Counted from the stretch's first letter, positions 51,337 through 61,754 are shown. The stretch is 64,000 nucleotides of DNA from DFXE01 sp032054765 (GCA_032054765.1 DAMBSC010000013.1:62001-126000); one strand, 5' to 3'. Numbers and translations are program-made. Notes: generated by a model from the sequence alone, not told the origin.

Positions 51337-54300
51337 ATGAAATTAATCACTATCAAACGTGGTTCAGGAAAAGAACTGCGTAAAGTTTTTCGAATAATGA
51401 AACTTTCTTTACTAATGCTAATCCTGGTTACTTATTGTTGGGCAACTGATAAGTCGTACGCTCAGGTCGCTGAAATAAGTGTATCTGCCGGTAACAAGTC
51501 TTTAAAAGAGCTATTTTCAGAGATAGAGAGAAAAAGCGAATTTATTTTTTTCTATAATGATGAAGCTATTGATCTGTCAAGAGTAGTGCATGTCAGCCAT
51601 AATACCGGAACCATAGAAGAGATTCTTGACCAGGTGTTGAAAAATACACAAACGGAATATAAAATAGTAGACAGACAAGTCATTTTTTATAAAAAAGAAG
51701 CTAAAAGGCAAGCAAGTGAAGCTATTCCTCAACAAAGTAATAAAGAACTAATTTCCGGTAAAGTTTCCGACGCACAGGGAGTGCCTGTTATAGGTGCTAA
51801 TATTATTGAAAAAGGGACTACGAATGGTATTGTAACGGATCTCGACGGTAACTTTACTTTGAATGTGGAAAAGGGCGCTATCTTGGTTGTTTCGTATATC
51901 GGTTATCTAACACAAGAAATTCCGGTGAGAAATAATAAGCAATTTAATATTCTATTAAAAGAAGACTCACAGGCATTAGATGAAGTAGTTGTTGTGGGGT
52001 ATGGTACTCAGAAAAAAGTGAATTTGACTGGTTCAGTAGATGTTATTTCAGAAAAACTTCTGGCAAACCGGTCAGCACCAACCGTTTCTCAATTAATGCA
52101 GGGAGCATCTCCAAACCTCATGATCGGTATGACTAACCTGGGTGGTGAGCCGGGAGCCAAACGAACATGGAATATCCGTGGAATGGGAAGTATTCAGGGA
52201 GATGGTACTCCTTTGATATTAATAGATGGAGTAGAGTCTAATATCGACAATATAGATCCCGAATCTATAGAAAGCATTTCTGTCTTAAAGGATGCTTCTG
52301 CTTCCGCTATTTACGGATCACGTGCTCCTTTTGGGGTTATATTGGTTACAACAAAAAAAGGAGGAAAGAATGATGTCCGTATAGAGTATAATAATAACCT
52401 TTCTTTTGCGATGCCTCTGGATGTTCCTCATTTTGTAGATGCATTGACATGGGTAACGGCATATAATCAGATTCAGACTAATTCGGGATTAGCACCTATA
52501 TATCCGGATGAGCAGGTAGAGCGTATCAAAGGGTATATGGCCGGGACATATAAAACGGAATATAATCCTGAAAAACCACCCGCAAGTATGTGGCGAGGTC
52601 GCTGGGATGGTAATGCCAATTATGATTGGCCGGCTCTTTATTTTAAAAAGGCGGCCTTTTCTCAAAAGCATAATATAAATATTGGTGGAGGTGGTGAAAA
52701 AGTACAATATTTTGCTTCTGCCGGATTCCTTGATCAGGGTGGTTTATATAACTGGGGCGATGATTTGTACAAGCGGTATAATGTTATGGCAAATATCACT
52801 TCACAGGTAAATAGCTGGTTGCGTTTTGATCTTAATACCAAATATTCACGTACGGAAATAGACCGTCCATTAGGGATTGTTGGCCAGCCCCAATCCTATA
52901 TTCATCGTCAATTCCTCTCTTTTGGGCCGTTGATGCCTAAATATAACGAGGATGGGTCTATAAGTAATCCGCTTATAAGAGCATTACAAGACGGTGGTAG
53001 AGAGCATATGCAGAATAATGATCTGGCGCTGACTCTTAAGGGAGAAATCGAACCGATAAAAGGATGGGTAACGAATGTTTCTTATAATTATCATTATGGA
53101 GGATCGTCCAATATACAGAATCCAAAGCCAGTAGAGGTACAAGCTCCTAGTGGTTCAATCGGAAATATCGGAGCTCCGCAAAGCGGCTCTGTAGAGCAAT
53201 TAGCTTACTCATATTATAATCTTTTTAATGTCGTTACTTCATACGAAAAGCTACTGGGTGATCATTATTTTAAAGTATTAGCTGGATATGAGCAGGAAAC
53301 GGATTATTTCAGAGGATTATACGGATCAAAGATGGATTTGATTACTCCTGAGGTTCCTTCCATTAATACAGCACTGGGTACTGTAACATTGTCTGATGCA
53401 ATTAATCATTGGTCTACTCAAGGGGTATTCGGACGTTTAAATTATAATTATAAAGAAAAATATCTGGCAGAATTCAGTGCGCGATATAATGGATCTTCCA
53501 AGTTTGCTAAAAATTCAAGGTGGGGGTTCTTTCCTTCTGTTTCTGTTGGATATAATATAGCAAGGGAAGATTTTTGGAAACCGATCGAATTATATGTGAA
53601 TTCTTTAAAGTTCAGAGGATCGTATGGTTCCCTGGGTAACCAGAATGTCAGTAATTATATGTACTTATCGACAGTACCGGTTCACAGGGATATGCCTTAT
53701 ATTATAGGAAACTCACTTCCTATTTTTGCAACTGTTCCGGGACTGGTGCCAAGTGATTTAACATGGGAAACCGTAACAACTCTGAATATTGGATTAGATG
53801 CAGGATTTCTAAGCAACCGTTTGGGAGTAACCTTTGATTGGTATAACCGTGTAACAAGTGATATGTTTGGTCCGGCAGTTAGTCTTCCTGCCATTTTGGG
53901 TACTTCTGCTCCATTTAGTAATAATGCAGAGATGTCTACAAAAGGGTTTGAATTAACGGTGAGTTGGAGAGATCAGTTATCGTCGGGTTTAGCTTATAAT
54001 GTTGCATTCAGTCTTGGAGATAATCGGTCTGAGATTTTGAAGTACAATAATGAAAGTAAAATTATTTCCCAATGGTACGAAGGGAAAAATGTAGGAGAAA
54101 TCTGGGGATATGTATCTGATGGTCTCATTCAGACGGAAGGTGAATCTATGCCTGATCAATCTAAAATATATGGAACTTGGGGACCGGGTGATATGAAATA
54201 TAAAGATTTGAATGGAGATAATATTATTGATGACGGAAGTAGAACGGTAGATGATCATGGCGACTTAAAAGTTATTGGTAATAATACTCCCCGGTATAAT

Positions 54301-54858
54301 ATGGGAATAACAGCAGGATTTAACTGGAAAGGAATTGATTTCAATATGTTCTGGCAAGGAGTAGGAAAACGGGATTACTGGGCGAATGCAACCTTAAATA
54401 AATTTTATGGAATTGTTCCTGGAGGAAGTCCCGGATCAGAATCAGCTTTGTATAAAGATAGTAAGAATTTAGATTATTGGCGCCCTGCAGATGAGCAAAG
54501 TTCATTGGGTCCTAATACAGATGCCTATTTCCCAAAACCATATTTTACAACAGAATTAGATAAAAACCGGCAGGTACAATCAAAATATATTTTGAATGCT
54601 GCTTATTTACGGTTAAAAAGTATGCAGATAGGGTATACTCTTCCGGAAGAGTTGGTTAGAAAATTCTTCTTGCATAGAGTGAGATTCTATGTTTCTGGTG
54701 AAAATTTGTTGACAATCACAAAATTCCCAAGAACACTAGATCCTGAGACAACAATTGCTTCCGATCCGGATATTGGTGGTAGGGCCGGTAAAGAAAATGC
54801 AGGATCAATTTATCCGATTTCGAGAAACTTTTCTTTTGGTGTTAACTTAACTTTTTAA
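51337..54858 (+). CDS. SusC/RagA TonB-linked outer-membrane glycan importer with STN domain
   Basis: A 1173-aa receptor. A long N-terminus precedes the signal segment (MKLSLLMLILVTYCWATDKSYAQ). Order: STN domain (ISVSAGNKSLKELFSEIERKSEF to about residue 120), carboxypeptidase-regulatory-like domain (LISGKVSDAQGVPVIGANIIEKGTTNGIVTDLDGNF), the TonB-box-like hinge LDEVVVVGYGTQKKVNLTG, plug (with IRGMGSIQGDGTPLILIDGVES and ASASAIYGSRAPFGVILVTTKKG) and a barrel ending GVNLTF. The STN domain marks it as the signalling partner of the FecR protein upstream. It is followed by its SusD lid 11 nt later. Substrate class is suggested only by the downstream lyase and oxidoreductase. Confidence 0.95.
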   Translation: MKLITIKRGSGKELRKVFRIMKLSLLMLILVTYCWATDKSYAQVAEISVSAGNKSLKELFSEIERKSEFIFFYNDEAIDLSRVVHVSHNTGTIEEILDQVLKNTQTEYKIVDRQVIFYKKEAKRQASEAIPQQSNKELISGKVSDAQGVPVIGANIIEKGTTNGIVTDLDGNFTLNVEKGAILVVSYIGYLTQEIPVRNNKQFNILLKEDSQALDEVVVVGYGTQKKVNLTGSVDVISEKLLANRSAPTVSQLMQGASPNLMIGMTNLGGEPGAKRTWNIRGMGSIQGDGTPLILIDGVESNIDNIDPESIESISVLKDASASAIYGSRAPFGVILVTTKKGGKNDVRIEYNNNLSFAMPLDVPHFVDALTWVTAYNQIQTNSGLAPIYPDEQVERIKGYMAGTYKTEYNPEKPPASMWRGRWDGNANYDWPALYFKKAAFSQKHNINIGGGGEKVQYFASAGFLDQGGLYNWGDDLYKRYNVMANITSQVNSWLRFDLNTKYSRTEIDRPLGIVGQPQSYIHRQFLSFGPLMPKYNEDGSISNPLIRALQDGGREHMQNNDLALTLKGEIEPIKGWVTNVSYNYHYGGSSNIQNPKPVEVQAPSGSIGNIGAPQSGSVEQLAYSYYNLFNVVTSYEKLLGDHYFKVLAGYEQETDYFRGLYGSKMDLITPEVPSINTALGTVTLSDAINHWSTQGVFGRLNYNYKEKYLAEFSARYNGSSKFAKNSRWGFFPSVSVGYNIAREDFWKPIELYVNSLKFRGSYGSLGNQNVSNYMYLSTVPVHRDMPYIIGNSLPIFATVPGLVPSDLTWETVTTLNIGLDAGFLSNRLGVTFDWYNRVTSDMFGPAVSLPAILGTSAPFSNNAEMSTKGFELTVSWRDQLSSGLAYNVAFSLGDNRSEILKYNNESKIISQWYEGKNVGEIWGYVSDGLIQTEGESMPDQSKIYGTWGPGDMKYKDLNGDNIIDDGSRTVDDHGDLKVIGNNTPRYNMGITAGFNWKGIDFNMFWQGVGKRDYWANATLNKFYGIVPGGSPGSESALYKDSKNLDYWRPADEQSSLGPNTDAYFPKPYFTTELDKNRQVQSKYILNAAYLRLKSMQIGYTLPEELVRKFFLHRVRFYVSGENLLTITKFPRTLDPETTIASDPDIGGRAGKENAGSIYPISRNFSFGVNLTF

Positions 54859-54869
54859 TATTATAGGTC

Positions 54870-56606
54870 ATGAAAAGAATCAATTATATATTAATTATAT
54901 TTAGTACCCTGATCTTATTTAATGCATGTGATGATTTCCTGGAAAAATATCCTTTAGATGAGGTTTCTTCCGCTGATTTCTTTAAACAACCATCTGATAT
55001 GGAAGTTTATCTTAATCAGTTCTATACAGATACGATTTTCCCTATTTATTATGGTCCTATACTTGGAAATCATTATAGAGGAGGGGGAGATGATCATAAT
55101 AGTGATAATCAGATACTCGGAACGAGAGTGGATGATAGGCTAATGGGTAGCCGGACTGTTACATATGAAAGTCGAACCAGATGGGATTTTAAATATGTAA
55201 GAAGGATCAATTATTTTTTTGATAATTACAGAAAATGTACCAGTGATTTTGATAAATACAAACAGTACGTTGGTGAGGCTTATTTTTTCCGTGCATTGAT
55301 TTATTATCAATTACTTCAAACATTCGGAGATCTGCCGTTAGTAACAAAAACTTTAAATACGGATTCTCCGGAATTGTATGATCCACGGGCACCGAGAAAT
55401 GAAGTAGTAGATAGAATAATATTAGATTTGGACTCGGCTGCAATTCTTTTGCCGGATAAAAAAACAGATGGGGCATCCCGTATAAATAAATGGATAGCCC
55501 TTCTGATTCAGTCAAGAGTAGCTCTATATGAGGGAACATGGGAAAAGTATCATGCAAATGACGATTTTAAGGCAGCGAATCCGGATCCTGAAAAGTATTT
55601 AAGAAAAGTAATTGAAGCAACCACGCAAATAATGAACTCAGGTCTTTATGACATATATACAACAGGAGATACTTCTTCCGATTATTATGATTTGTTCCGG
55701 CAGCGCGATTACTCTGATAATGTGGAAGTCTTTTTCTGGAAAAAGTTTTCGACGGCCTTGGGTGTGAATAGTAATAAAAATTACCAATTAGAGTTTCCTT
55801 TTAATAAATCGATAACGAAAGAGCTTGCGGATTCATATTTGTGCAGTGATGGTAAGCCGATTTCGGTAAGTTCTCTCTTTGAAGGGCATGAAACACTTTT
55901 GGATGAAATGAAGAACAGGGATCCAAGATTTACACAGACAATATTTACACCCGATATGCCCTGGATGATAGATGAATCAGGGACGCTGTATTGGAAAGAT
56001 GTGTATGATAATATCAACACTGCAACTAAATATTTTGCACCTACAGGATACGTTCAAAGAAAGGGGTATGATCCTCAGATGGAATACCATAGTCCCAATT
56101 ACGAAGAAACTCCTTCTATTCATTACAGATATGCAGAAGTTTTATTGAATTATGCAGAAGCAAAAGCTGAATTAGGAGAGATCACTCAGGAAGATATTGA
56201 TAAAAGTATAAAGAAACTGCGTGATAGGGTAGGTATGCCGAATTTAATACTAGGTAATATTGAAGTTGATCCAAATTGGGATTTTCCTTCTCTTTCTCCT
56301 ATAATTAATGAAATTAGACGTGAAAGACGTGTTGAGTTAGCCACAGAAGGTTTCCGTTGGGATGATATTGCCAGATGGGCAGCAGCAGATGAATTGATTA
56401 TTGGGAAAAGACCTAAAGGCTTGAAAGGTGACCAATTTCAGGGAGAAGATTTATATCCGGTGGATGAAAAAGGTTTCTTAGATCCATTTAAAACATCATT
56501 ACCTAACGGATATGGTTTTAAAATCAATCGCGATTATCTGAATCCGATACCTGAAGCAGAGATTGTTTTAAATCAAAATCTGAAACAAAATCCAGGCTGG
56601 AAGTAG
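54870..56606 (+). CDS. SusD/RagB-family glycan-binding lipoprotein
   Basis: A 578-aa outer-membrane lipoprotein that closes over the SusC channel and binds the glycan. The signal ends FNAC (Cys20) and the mature start DDFLEKYPLDEVSSADFF is the hallmark of SusD proteins. TPR-like helices occur at YVGEAYFFRALIYYQLLQTFGDLPLVTK and HYRYAEVLLNYAEAKAELGE. The C-terminal segment INEIRRERRVELATEGFRWDDIARWAA and the end LNPIPEAEIVLNQNLKQNPGW are standard. Length is normal. It is tightly linked to SusC upstream (11 nt) and the oxidoreductase downstream (16 nt), so the whole PUL is probably one operon. Confidence 0.95.
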   Translation: MKRINYILIIFSTLILFNACDDFLEKYPLDEVSSADFFKQPSDMEVYLNQFYTDTIFPIYYGPILGNHYRGGGDDHNSDNQILGTRVDDRLMGSRTVTYESRTRWDFKYVRRINYFFDNYRKCTSDFDKYKQYVGEAYFFRALIYYQLLQTFGDLPLVTKTLNTDSPELYDPRAPRNEVVDRIILDLDSAAILLPDKKTDGASRINKWIALLIQSRVALYEGTWEKYHANDDFKAANPDPEKYLRKVIEATTQIMNSGLYDIYTTGDTSSDYYDLFRQRDYSDNVEVFFWKKFSTALGVNSNKNYQLEFPFNKSITKELADSYLCSDGKPISVSSLFEGHETLLDEMKNRDPRFTQTIFTPDMPWMIDESGTLYWKDVYDNINTATKYFAPTGYVQRKGYDPQMEYHSPNYEETPSIHYRYAEVLLNYAEAKAELGEITQEDIDKSIKKLRDRVGMPNLILGNIEVDPNWDFPSLSPIINEIRRERRVELATEGFRWDDIARWAAADELIIGKRPKGLKGDQFQGEDLYPVDEKGFLDPFKTSLPNGYGFKINRDYLNPIPEAEIVLNQNLKQNPGWK

Positions 56607-56622
56607 TAGAAAGATATAAACT

Positions 56623-58161
56623 ATGGACAGTAAAAGAAGAAATCTATTGAAAGGTATGGCTGCCATACCTTTCCTTGGATACTTTGCCTTTGGAGTAAAG
56701 GGTAATATATCCAGGGAACTGGAGTTGATGAACACTGATTATCTGAAAACATTGAAAATAGATCATTTGACTGCTCCGGAAGGTAAATTATTGCCTCCAA
56801 CCGGTAATGAAAATAATCGGATTCGGTTCGGATTGATTGGTAATGGGTGGCGTGGCGATCAGTTGTTGAATTCATTGGGATTTGTTTCTAAAGAATATGT
56901 TGAGAAAAATACCATCAATGGCAAATATTCTCAGGCATTACAAAATTTCCTGAATGAAGAAGATTTGTTTTTAGAATTTGCAGGTGTATGCGATACTTTT
57001 GAATTGCATGCAAAAAGAGGATACAATATCTCGGAATTTGGCCTCCATCGGGGAAAAGGTATGGGTAAATCAAAACCAGCTAAAATATATCCGACCTACA
57101 AGGATATGATCGCGAGTGATGATATCGATGCTGTGATTATTTGCACTCCTGATCATACTCATGCACAGATGGCAATTGACGCTGCTAAAGCCGGTAAACA
57201 TGTTTATCTGGAAAAACCAATGACACATACGATTGAAGAAGCTATAGAGTTGCGGAATACGATAAAAGCAACAGGTGTTATTTTCCAATTGGGACATGAA
57301 AACCGTCAGCAGATGAGTTTTAAAATAGCAAATGAACTCTACAAGAAAGGCGTTATAGGAACAGTTTCGATGGTACAGACATATACCAATAAGAACGATG
57401 CTAATGGTGCCTGGATAAGAGAAAGGGAATTCGACCATTTAGGAACTCCTGATAACATCAATTGGAAAGAGTTTTTAGGGAAAGCTCCCTGGGTGGAGTT
57501 TGATCGGAAACGTTATTTTAACTGGCATCGTTACAGCGAATATGGTACCGGTGTAACAGGGAACGATTTTACCCATAAATTTGATTGTGTAAACCAGGTT
57601 CTTGAATTGGGAATTCCGGAAACAGTTATGGCATTAGGTGGACAATATTATTACAAGGGACATGGGGATATGCCTGATGTAATGAATGCTATTTTCAGTT
57701 ATCCGGAAAAAGGTTTGACAATGACTTATGACTGTACATTGAAAAGCGGTATATATCGTCAGTCACATATTCTTGGATCAGAAGTTACGATGGATATCGA
57801 TAATGCTATTATGATGTATAAAGATACCTATTCACAACGCTTTAAAGATTTAAAAGCAAGCGATGATGAACCTATGTATTATTATGCGGCTACATCAGAA
57901 GTTGATGCGATATCTTCAGCAACGGCAAAAACTTATTTGAAAGGGGGGTACGGCCCTACTTATATTGATGGAAAGGTAATCGATGCGACTTTTCTGCATT
58001 TGAAGGAGTGGGTTGACGCTATTCGTGGACAAGGTACTACTAGTTGCGGCATTGATGTAGGGTTTGAAGAAGCAGTTACGTTTTGTCTGGCCAATGTGGC
58101 ATATGAGCATAAGCGCCCTGTCAGATGGGATAAAGTGAATGAAAAAGTAATCATAGAATAA
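56623..58161 (+). CDS. Gfo/Idh/MocA-family oxidoreductase with Tat-like signal
   Basis: A 512-aa NAD(P)-dependent dehydrogenase or glycosidase-like enzyme. The Rossmann start is IRFGLIGNGWRGDQLL (about residues 67-82), and the second part of the nucleotide site is VIICTPDHTHAQMAIDAAKAGKHVYLEKPMTHTIEEA, with the EKP lysine of the family. The N-terminus MDSKRRNLLKGMAAIPFLGYFAFG has the twin-arginine pattern RRNLLK before a hydrophobic stretch, so it may be exported folded with its cofactor. Similar exported members in Bacteroidota PULs act on sugars or cleave glycosides by oxidation-elimination, but no activity is proved here. The catalytic domain begins near residue 225. It lies between SusD and a DoxX gene, 9 nt before the latter. 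Confidence 0.88.
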   Translation: MDSKRRNLLKGMAAIPFLGYFAFGVKGNISRELELMNTDYLKTLKIDHLTAPEGKLLPPTGNENNRIRFGLIGNGWRGDQLLNSLGFVSKEYVEKNTINGKYSQALQNFLNEEDLFLEFAGVCDTFELHAKRGYNISEFGLHRGKGMGKSKPAKIYPTYKDMIASDDIDAVIICTPDHTHAQMAIDAAKAGKHVYLEKPMTHTIEEAIELRNTIKATGVIFQLGHENRQQMSFKIANELYKKGVIGTVSMVQTYTNKNDANGAWIREREFDHLGTPDNINWKEFLGKAPWVEFDRKRYFNWHRYSEYGTGVTGNDFTHKFDCVNQVLELGIPETVMALGGQYYYKGHGDMPDVMNAIFSYPEKGLTMTYDCTLKSGIYRQSHILGSEVTMDIDNAIMMYKDTYSQRFKDLKASDDEPMYYYAATSEVDAISSATAKTYLKGGYGPTYIDGKVIDATFLHLKEWVDAIRGQGTTSCGIDVGFEEAVTFCLANVAYEHKRPVRWDKVNEKVIIE

Positions 58162-58170
58162 GGCTAAATA

Positions 58171-58659
58171 ATGGAAAAAACATATACATCCTGGCAATTA
58201 ATATCGCTAACAACTCTTCGTATTCTGATCGGATGGCATTTTTTATATGAAGGTCTTATCAAATTTTATACTCCCGACTGGACTGCCAAAGGCTATTTGA
58301 CTAGTTCAGTAGGTCCTTTCTCCGGAATCTTTAATAGTATGACACAATCAGATCTTATCCTTTCAGTTGTCGATATTTTAAATCAATGGGGATTGATTCT
58401 TATAGGATTAGGTTTATTTGTCGGCCTTTTATCAAAGCCCTGTAAAATATTAGGAATGATTTTACTACTATTTTACTATCTTGCACATCCTCCTTTTGCA
58501 AGTTTAGGACTGAATACACATGTTGAAGGAAGTTACTGGGTCGTAAATAAGAATCTTATTGAAATAGGCGCTCTTTTTGTCCTTTATCAGTTTCCTTCGA
58601 GTTATATTACCGGATTAGATAGATTTATATTTAATAAAAGGATTTATGCTACAGACTAG
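58171..58659 (+). CDS. DoxX-family membrane protein
   Basis: A 162-aa protein with about four membrane helices: LISLTTLRILIGWHFLYEGLIKF, an internal pair around DILNQWGLILIGLGLFVGLLSKPCKILGMILLLFYYLA, and a last one at LIEIGALFVLYQF. This is the DoxX pattern (early WHFLYEGLIKFYTPDW and the GLFVGLLSK loop). Members are quinone-linked or of unknown function. In PULs they often follow Gfo/Idh/MocA genes, and here the neighbour relation suggests electron transfer from the oxidoreductase to the quinone pool, which is inference. The stop overlaps the next start by 14 nt (58646-58659), so translation is coupled to the heparinase-like gene. Confidence 0.82.
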   Translation: MEKTYTSWQLISLTTLRILIGWHFLYEGLIKFYTPDWTAKGYLTSSVGPFSGIFNSMTQSDLILSVVDILNQWGLILIGLGLFVGLLSKPCKILGMILLLFYYLAHPPFASLGLNTHVEGSYWVVNKNLIEIGALFVLYQFPSSYITGLDRFIFNKRIYATD

Positions 58660-60721
58660 AATATATGTTTTGTTTATTACCCTATCCTTGTTTGTCCAAC
58701 CACATATTTCGGCACAATGGGGATACACTATCGGTCAGGAAGAGATCCCGAAAGTCGTAATACAGGATGCAAAGGATTATAAAGTTTATCCAGGTCATCC
58801 CAGGCTTTTCTTCCGCGATACCGACTTATCTGTGATAAGAGAGAGGATCAGCGGATTGTATAAACCCGAATGGGATAAAATGCTTTCTTTTCTGAAAGAA
58901 AAAACGTTAAATATATCACCCTCTGTTTTTGCTGAAGGAAGGTATTTGAAACATTGGATGATAGGGCGTAATATGACGTTTGCTGCTGTAGTGACGGAAG
59001 ATGAAAGCTATATAAACTGGTCTAAGCAATGGATGGAAACTCTTATAGCTGCAGGACCAGTGGGGAATGATGATCATTACAGAGGAAGACTAATGTCATT
59101 AGCTGTAGCTTATGATTGGCTATATAAGTGGTTGACTGAGGACGAAAAGGCTCGTTTGGTAAAAGCGATAATTGAGCATATAGATAAAAACTGGTATTTT
59201 TCTACCGATGCAGACTATGTAGGTGGACATTCGCGTTGGGGAAATTATTCTCTCTTCATGGGACTGGTAGTTCTGGTAGATGAGAAACCGGAGCTTAGAA
59301 ATAAGCTACTAACCGTTCGTGATCACTGGATAAACGGTTATTTTCCAGTTCAAGGTTGGATAGCCAATGAAGGAGGATACCATATGGGTTGGGCGTATAG
59401 TGCTGCTTATCTCTCTGCAAAGATACATTGTGTGATGTCTAGTGCAACGAATGATTGTGTTTATTTTCCATGGCAGAATCTATTGCCATTGTTCTGGTTA
59501 TACGGCAGACAGGGTGACGGGCTTTATGCCAACACCGGAGATGCTTATTCCGTAACTCCGGCATTAGAAGAAGAACAAGAACTATTAATGATTTCAAGTG
59601 GTATATATAAGAATCCTTATGCTTTGGCTTCATCCAAAAAATCTGAAGATCAATTTGCAACTATATTATATGGAGATAAAAGAATAGAAAAACTAGTTCC
59701 AGATGATACAAAACGGCCATTACCTTTAAGCCGGAATTTCGGAAATGCCGGAGTGGTTATTGCACGCGACAGATGGGATGAAGAAACTACATTATTGCAA
59801 TTCCGTTCGGTTCCATTCTATTCGGCAAATCATCATCACAGGGATGAGAATACATTTACCATCCATTATAAAGCTCCTTTGGCAATAGATGCAGGGTTAT
59901 ATGATGAAGGAGCTCCCAAAGGGGGGTATGGCAGTACTCATTGGCTCAATTACTTTACGCGTACCGTAGCCCATAATGGAATTCTTGTTTTTGATCCGGA
60001 TCAGAAATATTATTATGGTAAACGACTTATTTCTAATGATGGAGGGCAGCCATACTTAAAAGAAGAACCTGTTGGACTGGAGGATTTACTTCCAGGAGGA
60101 AAGGCTCATTTAGATGGAATTATCCATTATCAGGATACAGATCAATATATGTATGCTGTAGGAGATGCAACAAAAGCTTATGATGCAGAGCGTGTAAATC
60201 TTGCGCAACGTGAAGTCGTTTATTTAAGAAAAACACCATATAAGCATCCTGTAATAATCGTATTCGACAGGGTAGAAAGCTCCTCTGCAGAATACGAGAA
60301 AAAATTCTTACTTCATACCGTAAATAAGCCTATTGTAAAAGGTAAGATAGCCGTTGCTGAAAATGCCGGAGGAAGACTTTCATGCTTGACATTATATCCT
60401 GAAAACGTAAATATAGATCTTATAGGAGGACCAGGAAAAGAAGCATGGGTGGATGGTATAAATTATCCGGTAGAAAAAGGACACTGGCCTAAACCTCAAA
60501 TACAGTCCGGAGAATGGCGGCTGGAAGTAAAACCGACTGAATTAAAAAAGAGAGATTATTTCCTGCATGTATTTTTTATTGACGATTCCAATGCACAGCT
60601 AATAAAACATGATGCAGTAAAACTATTAGAAAAAGAAGATCGGATAGGCCTCCATATGGAAGGATGGAACATATTATTCTCTAAAAAAGGTGACACAGCG
60701 GTTTTTGATAAAAGTAAATAA
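58646..60721 (+). CDS. Heparinase II/III-like polysaccharide lyase
   Basis: A 691-aa exported enzyme with a signal peptide (MLQTRIYVLFITLSLFVQPHISAQ). The N-terminal (alpha/alpha) toroid has LMSLAVAYDWLYKWLTEDEKARLV and GGHSRWGNYSLFMGLVVL. The heparinase II/III C-domain starts near residue 360 with GNAGVVIARDRWDEETTLLQFR and FYSANHHHRDENTFTIHYKAPLAIDAGLYDE, where the HHHRDENTF motif is the conserved family core. Lyases of this fold cut uronic-acid-containing chains such as heparin, alginate or hyaluronan by beta-elimination. I cannot tell which chain is cut here. It overlaps the DoxX gene by 14 nt, and the nitrilase gene starts 19 nt after its stop. Confidence 0.85.
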   Translation: MLQTRIYVLFITLSLFVQPHISAQWGYTIGQEEIPKVVIQDAKDYKVYPGHPRLFFRDTDLSVIRERISGLYKPEWDKMLSFLKEKTLNISPSVFAEGRYLKHWMIGRNMTFAAVVTEDESYINWSKQWMETLIAAGPVGNDDHYRGRLMSLAVAYDWLYKWLTEDEKARLVKAIIEHIDKNWYFSTDADYVGGHSRWGNYSLFMGLVVLVDEKPELRNKLLTVRDHWINGYFPVQGWIANEGGYHMGWAYSAAYLSAKIHCVMSSATNDCVYFPWQNLLPLFWLYGRQGDGLYANTGDAYSVTPALEEEQELLMISSGIYKNPYALASSKKSEDQFATILYGDKRIEKLVPDDTKRPLPLSRNFGNAGVVIARDRWDEETTLLQFRSVPFYSANHHHRDENTFTIHYKAPLAIDAGLYDEGAPKGGYGSTHWLNYFTRTVAHNGILVFDPDQKYYYGKRLISNDGGQPYLKEEPVGLEDLLPGGKAHLDGIIHYQDTDQYMYAVGDATKAYDAERVNLAQREVVYLRKTPYKHPVIIVFDRVESSSAEYEKKFLLHTVNKPIVKGKIAVAENAGGRLSCLTLYPENVNIDLIGGPGKEAWVDGINYPVEKGHWPKPQIQSGEWRLEVKPTELKKRDYFLHVFFIDDSNAQLIKHDAVKLLEKEDRIGLHMEGWNILFSKKGDTAVFDKSK

Positions 60722-60740
60722 ACGTTTAAATCTATATATC

Positions 60741-61754
60741 ATGAAACATCTCATTTATATTTCAGTACTTATATTATCGATGTCTTTAGCTTTGGATAAA
60801 GTAAATGCGGCAAACCGTATAAAGGTTGCTACTATTGGTGGCGGAGCTGAAAGAGCCAATGTGAGTGACTGCAGAGATAATCCTCAGATGATGGTTGACA
60901 GAGTTATCAGTTATTGGAAAAAGGAACTGGCTAAAGTATTACCTCACAAACCTGATCTTATCTTATTAACTGAAGCATGCGACCGTCCGTCAGGCTTAAC
61001 AGTGAAAGAGCAGTTCGAATATTACAAAGTCCGTAAGAACCAGGTTTGGGATTATTTTTCTTCTGTTGCAAAAGAAAACAATTGCTATATAGCATTTGGA
61101 ACGAAACATGAAAAAGACGGTAAGTGGTGGAATTCATGCATTATTGTAGATAGGAAAGGAGAAGTTGCGGGTATTTACGATAAAAATTATCCGACCGTTC
61201 CTGAGATGAACGAAATAACGGCCTCAGATGAAACTCCAATTATTCAATGCGATTTTGGAAAAATAGCTTGTGCCGTATGCTTTGACTTGAATTTCGATGA
61301 ATTACGGGTGAAATACGAAGCTTTGAACCCCGACATTATATTGTTTCCTTCCATGTATCATGGAGGATTAGAGCAAGCCAAATGGGCTTATTCTTGTCGT
61401 TCATTCTTTGTTTGTGCTTATGGCTTCTTAACAGAACCTTCGGAGATACGAGATCCTTTTGGCGACGTAGTAGCAACCAGTACAAATCATTATAATTATG
61501 CAGTAACTACAATTAATTTAGATCGTATATTGGTACATCTGGATCATAATTGGAAAAAACTGGAAGATATAAATAAGAAATATGGGGATAAAGTAATGAT
61601 TAAAGATCCGGGAAGAATCGGCGCTGTTATGATTACCAGTGAGCATGAAGCAATAAGTGCGGCAGATATTGTGAAAGAATTTGATATGGAGACATTAGAT
61701 GAGTATTTTAACAGATCACGCAAGGTAAGGAAAGAACAGTTAAGTGCAAAATAG
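60741..61754 (+). CDS. Exported carbon-nitrogen hydrolase (nitrilase superfamily)
   Basis: A 337-aa protein; the ATG at 60741 is chosen because it gives a signal peptide (MKHLIYISVLILSMSLALDKVNA), whereas the upstream ATG at 60690 lies in the preceding gene. The Glu-Lys-Cys catalytic triad is present: Glu78 in LILLTEACDRP, Lys148 in GIYDKNYP, and Cys180 in IACAVCFDLNFDEL. These enzymes hydrolyse amides or nitriles. An exported one in a PUL may remove an amide or N-acyl decoration from the sugar, which is inference. The C-terminus is slightly longer than the catalytic fold and ends near KVRKEQLSAK. It is the last gene of the PUL and a terminator follows. Confidence 0.85.
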   Translation: MKHLIYISVLILSMSLALDKVNAANRIKVATIGGGAERANVSDCRDNPQMMVDRVISYWKKELAKVLPHKPDLILLTEACDRPSGLTVKEQFEYYKVRKNQVWDYFSSVAKENNCYIAFGTKHEKDGKWWNSCIIVDRKGEVAGIYDKNYPTVPEMNEITASDETPIIQCDFGKIACAVCFDLNFDELRVKYEALNPDIILFPSMYHGGLEQAKWAYSCRSFFVCAYGFLTEPSEIRDPFGDVVATSTNHYNYAVTTINLDRILVHLDHNWKKLEDINKKYGDKVMIKDPGRIGAVMITSEHEAISAADIVKEFDMETLDEYFNRSRKVRKEQLSAK

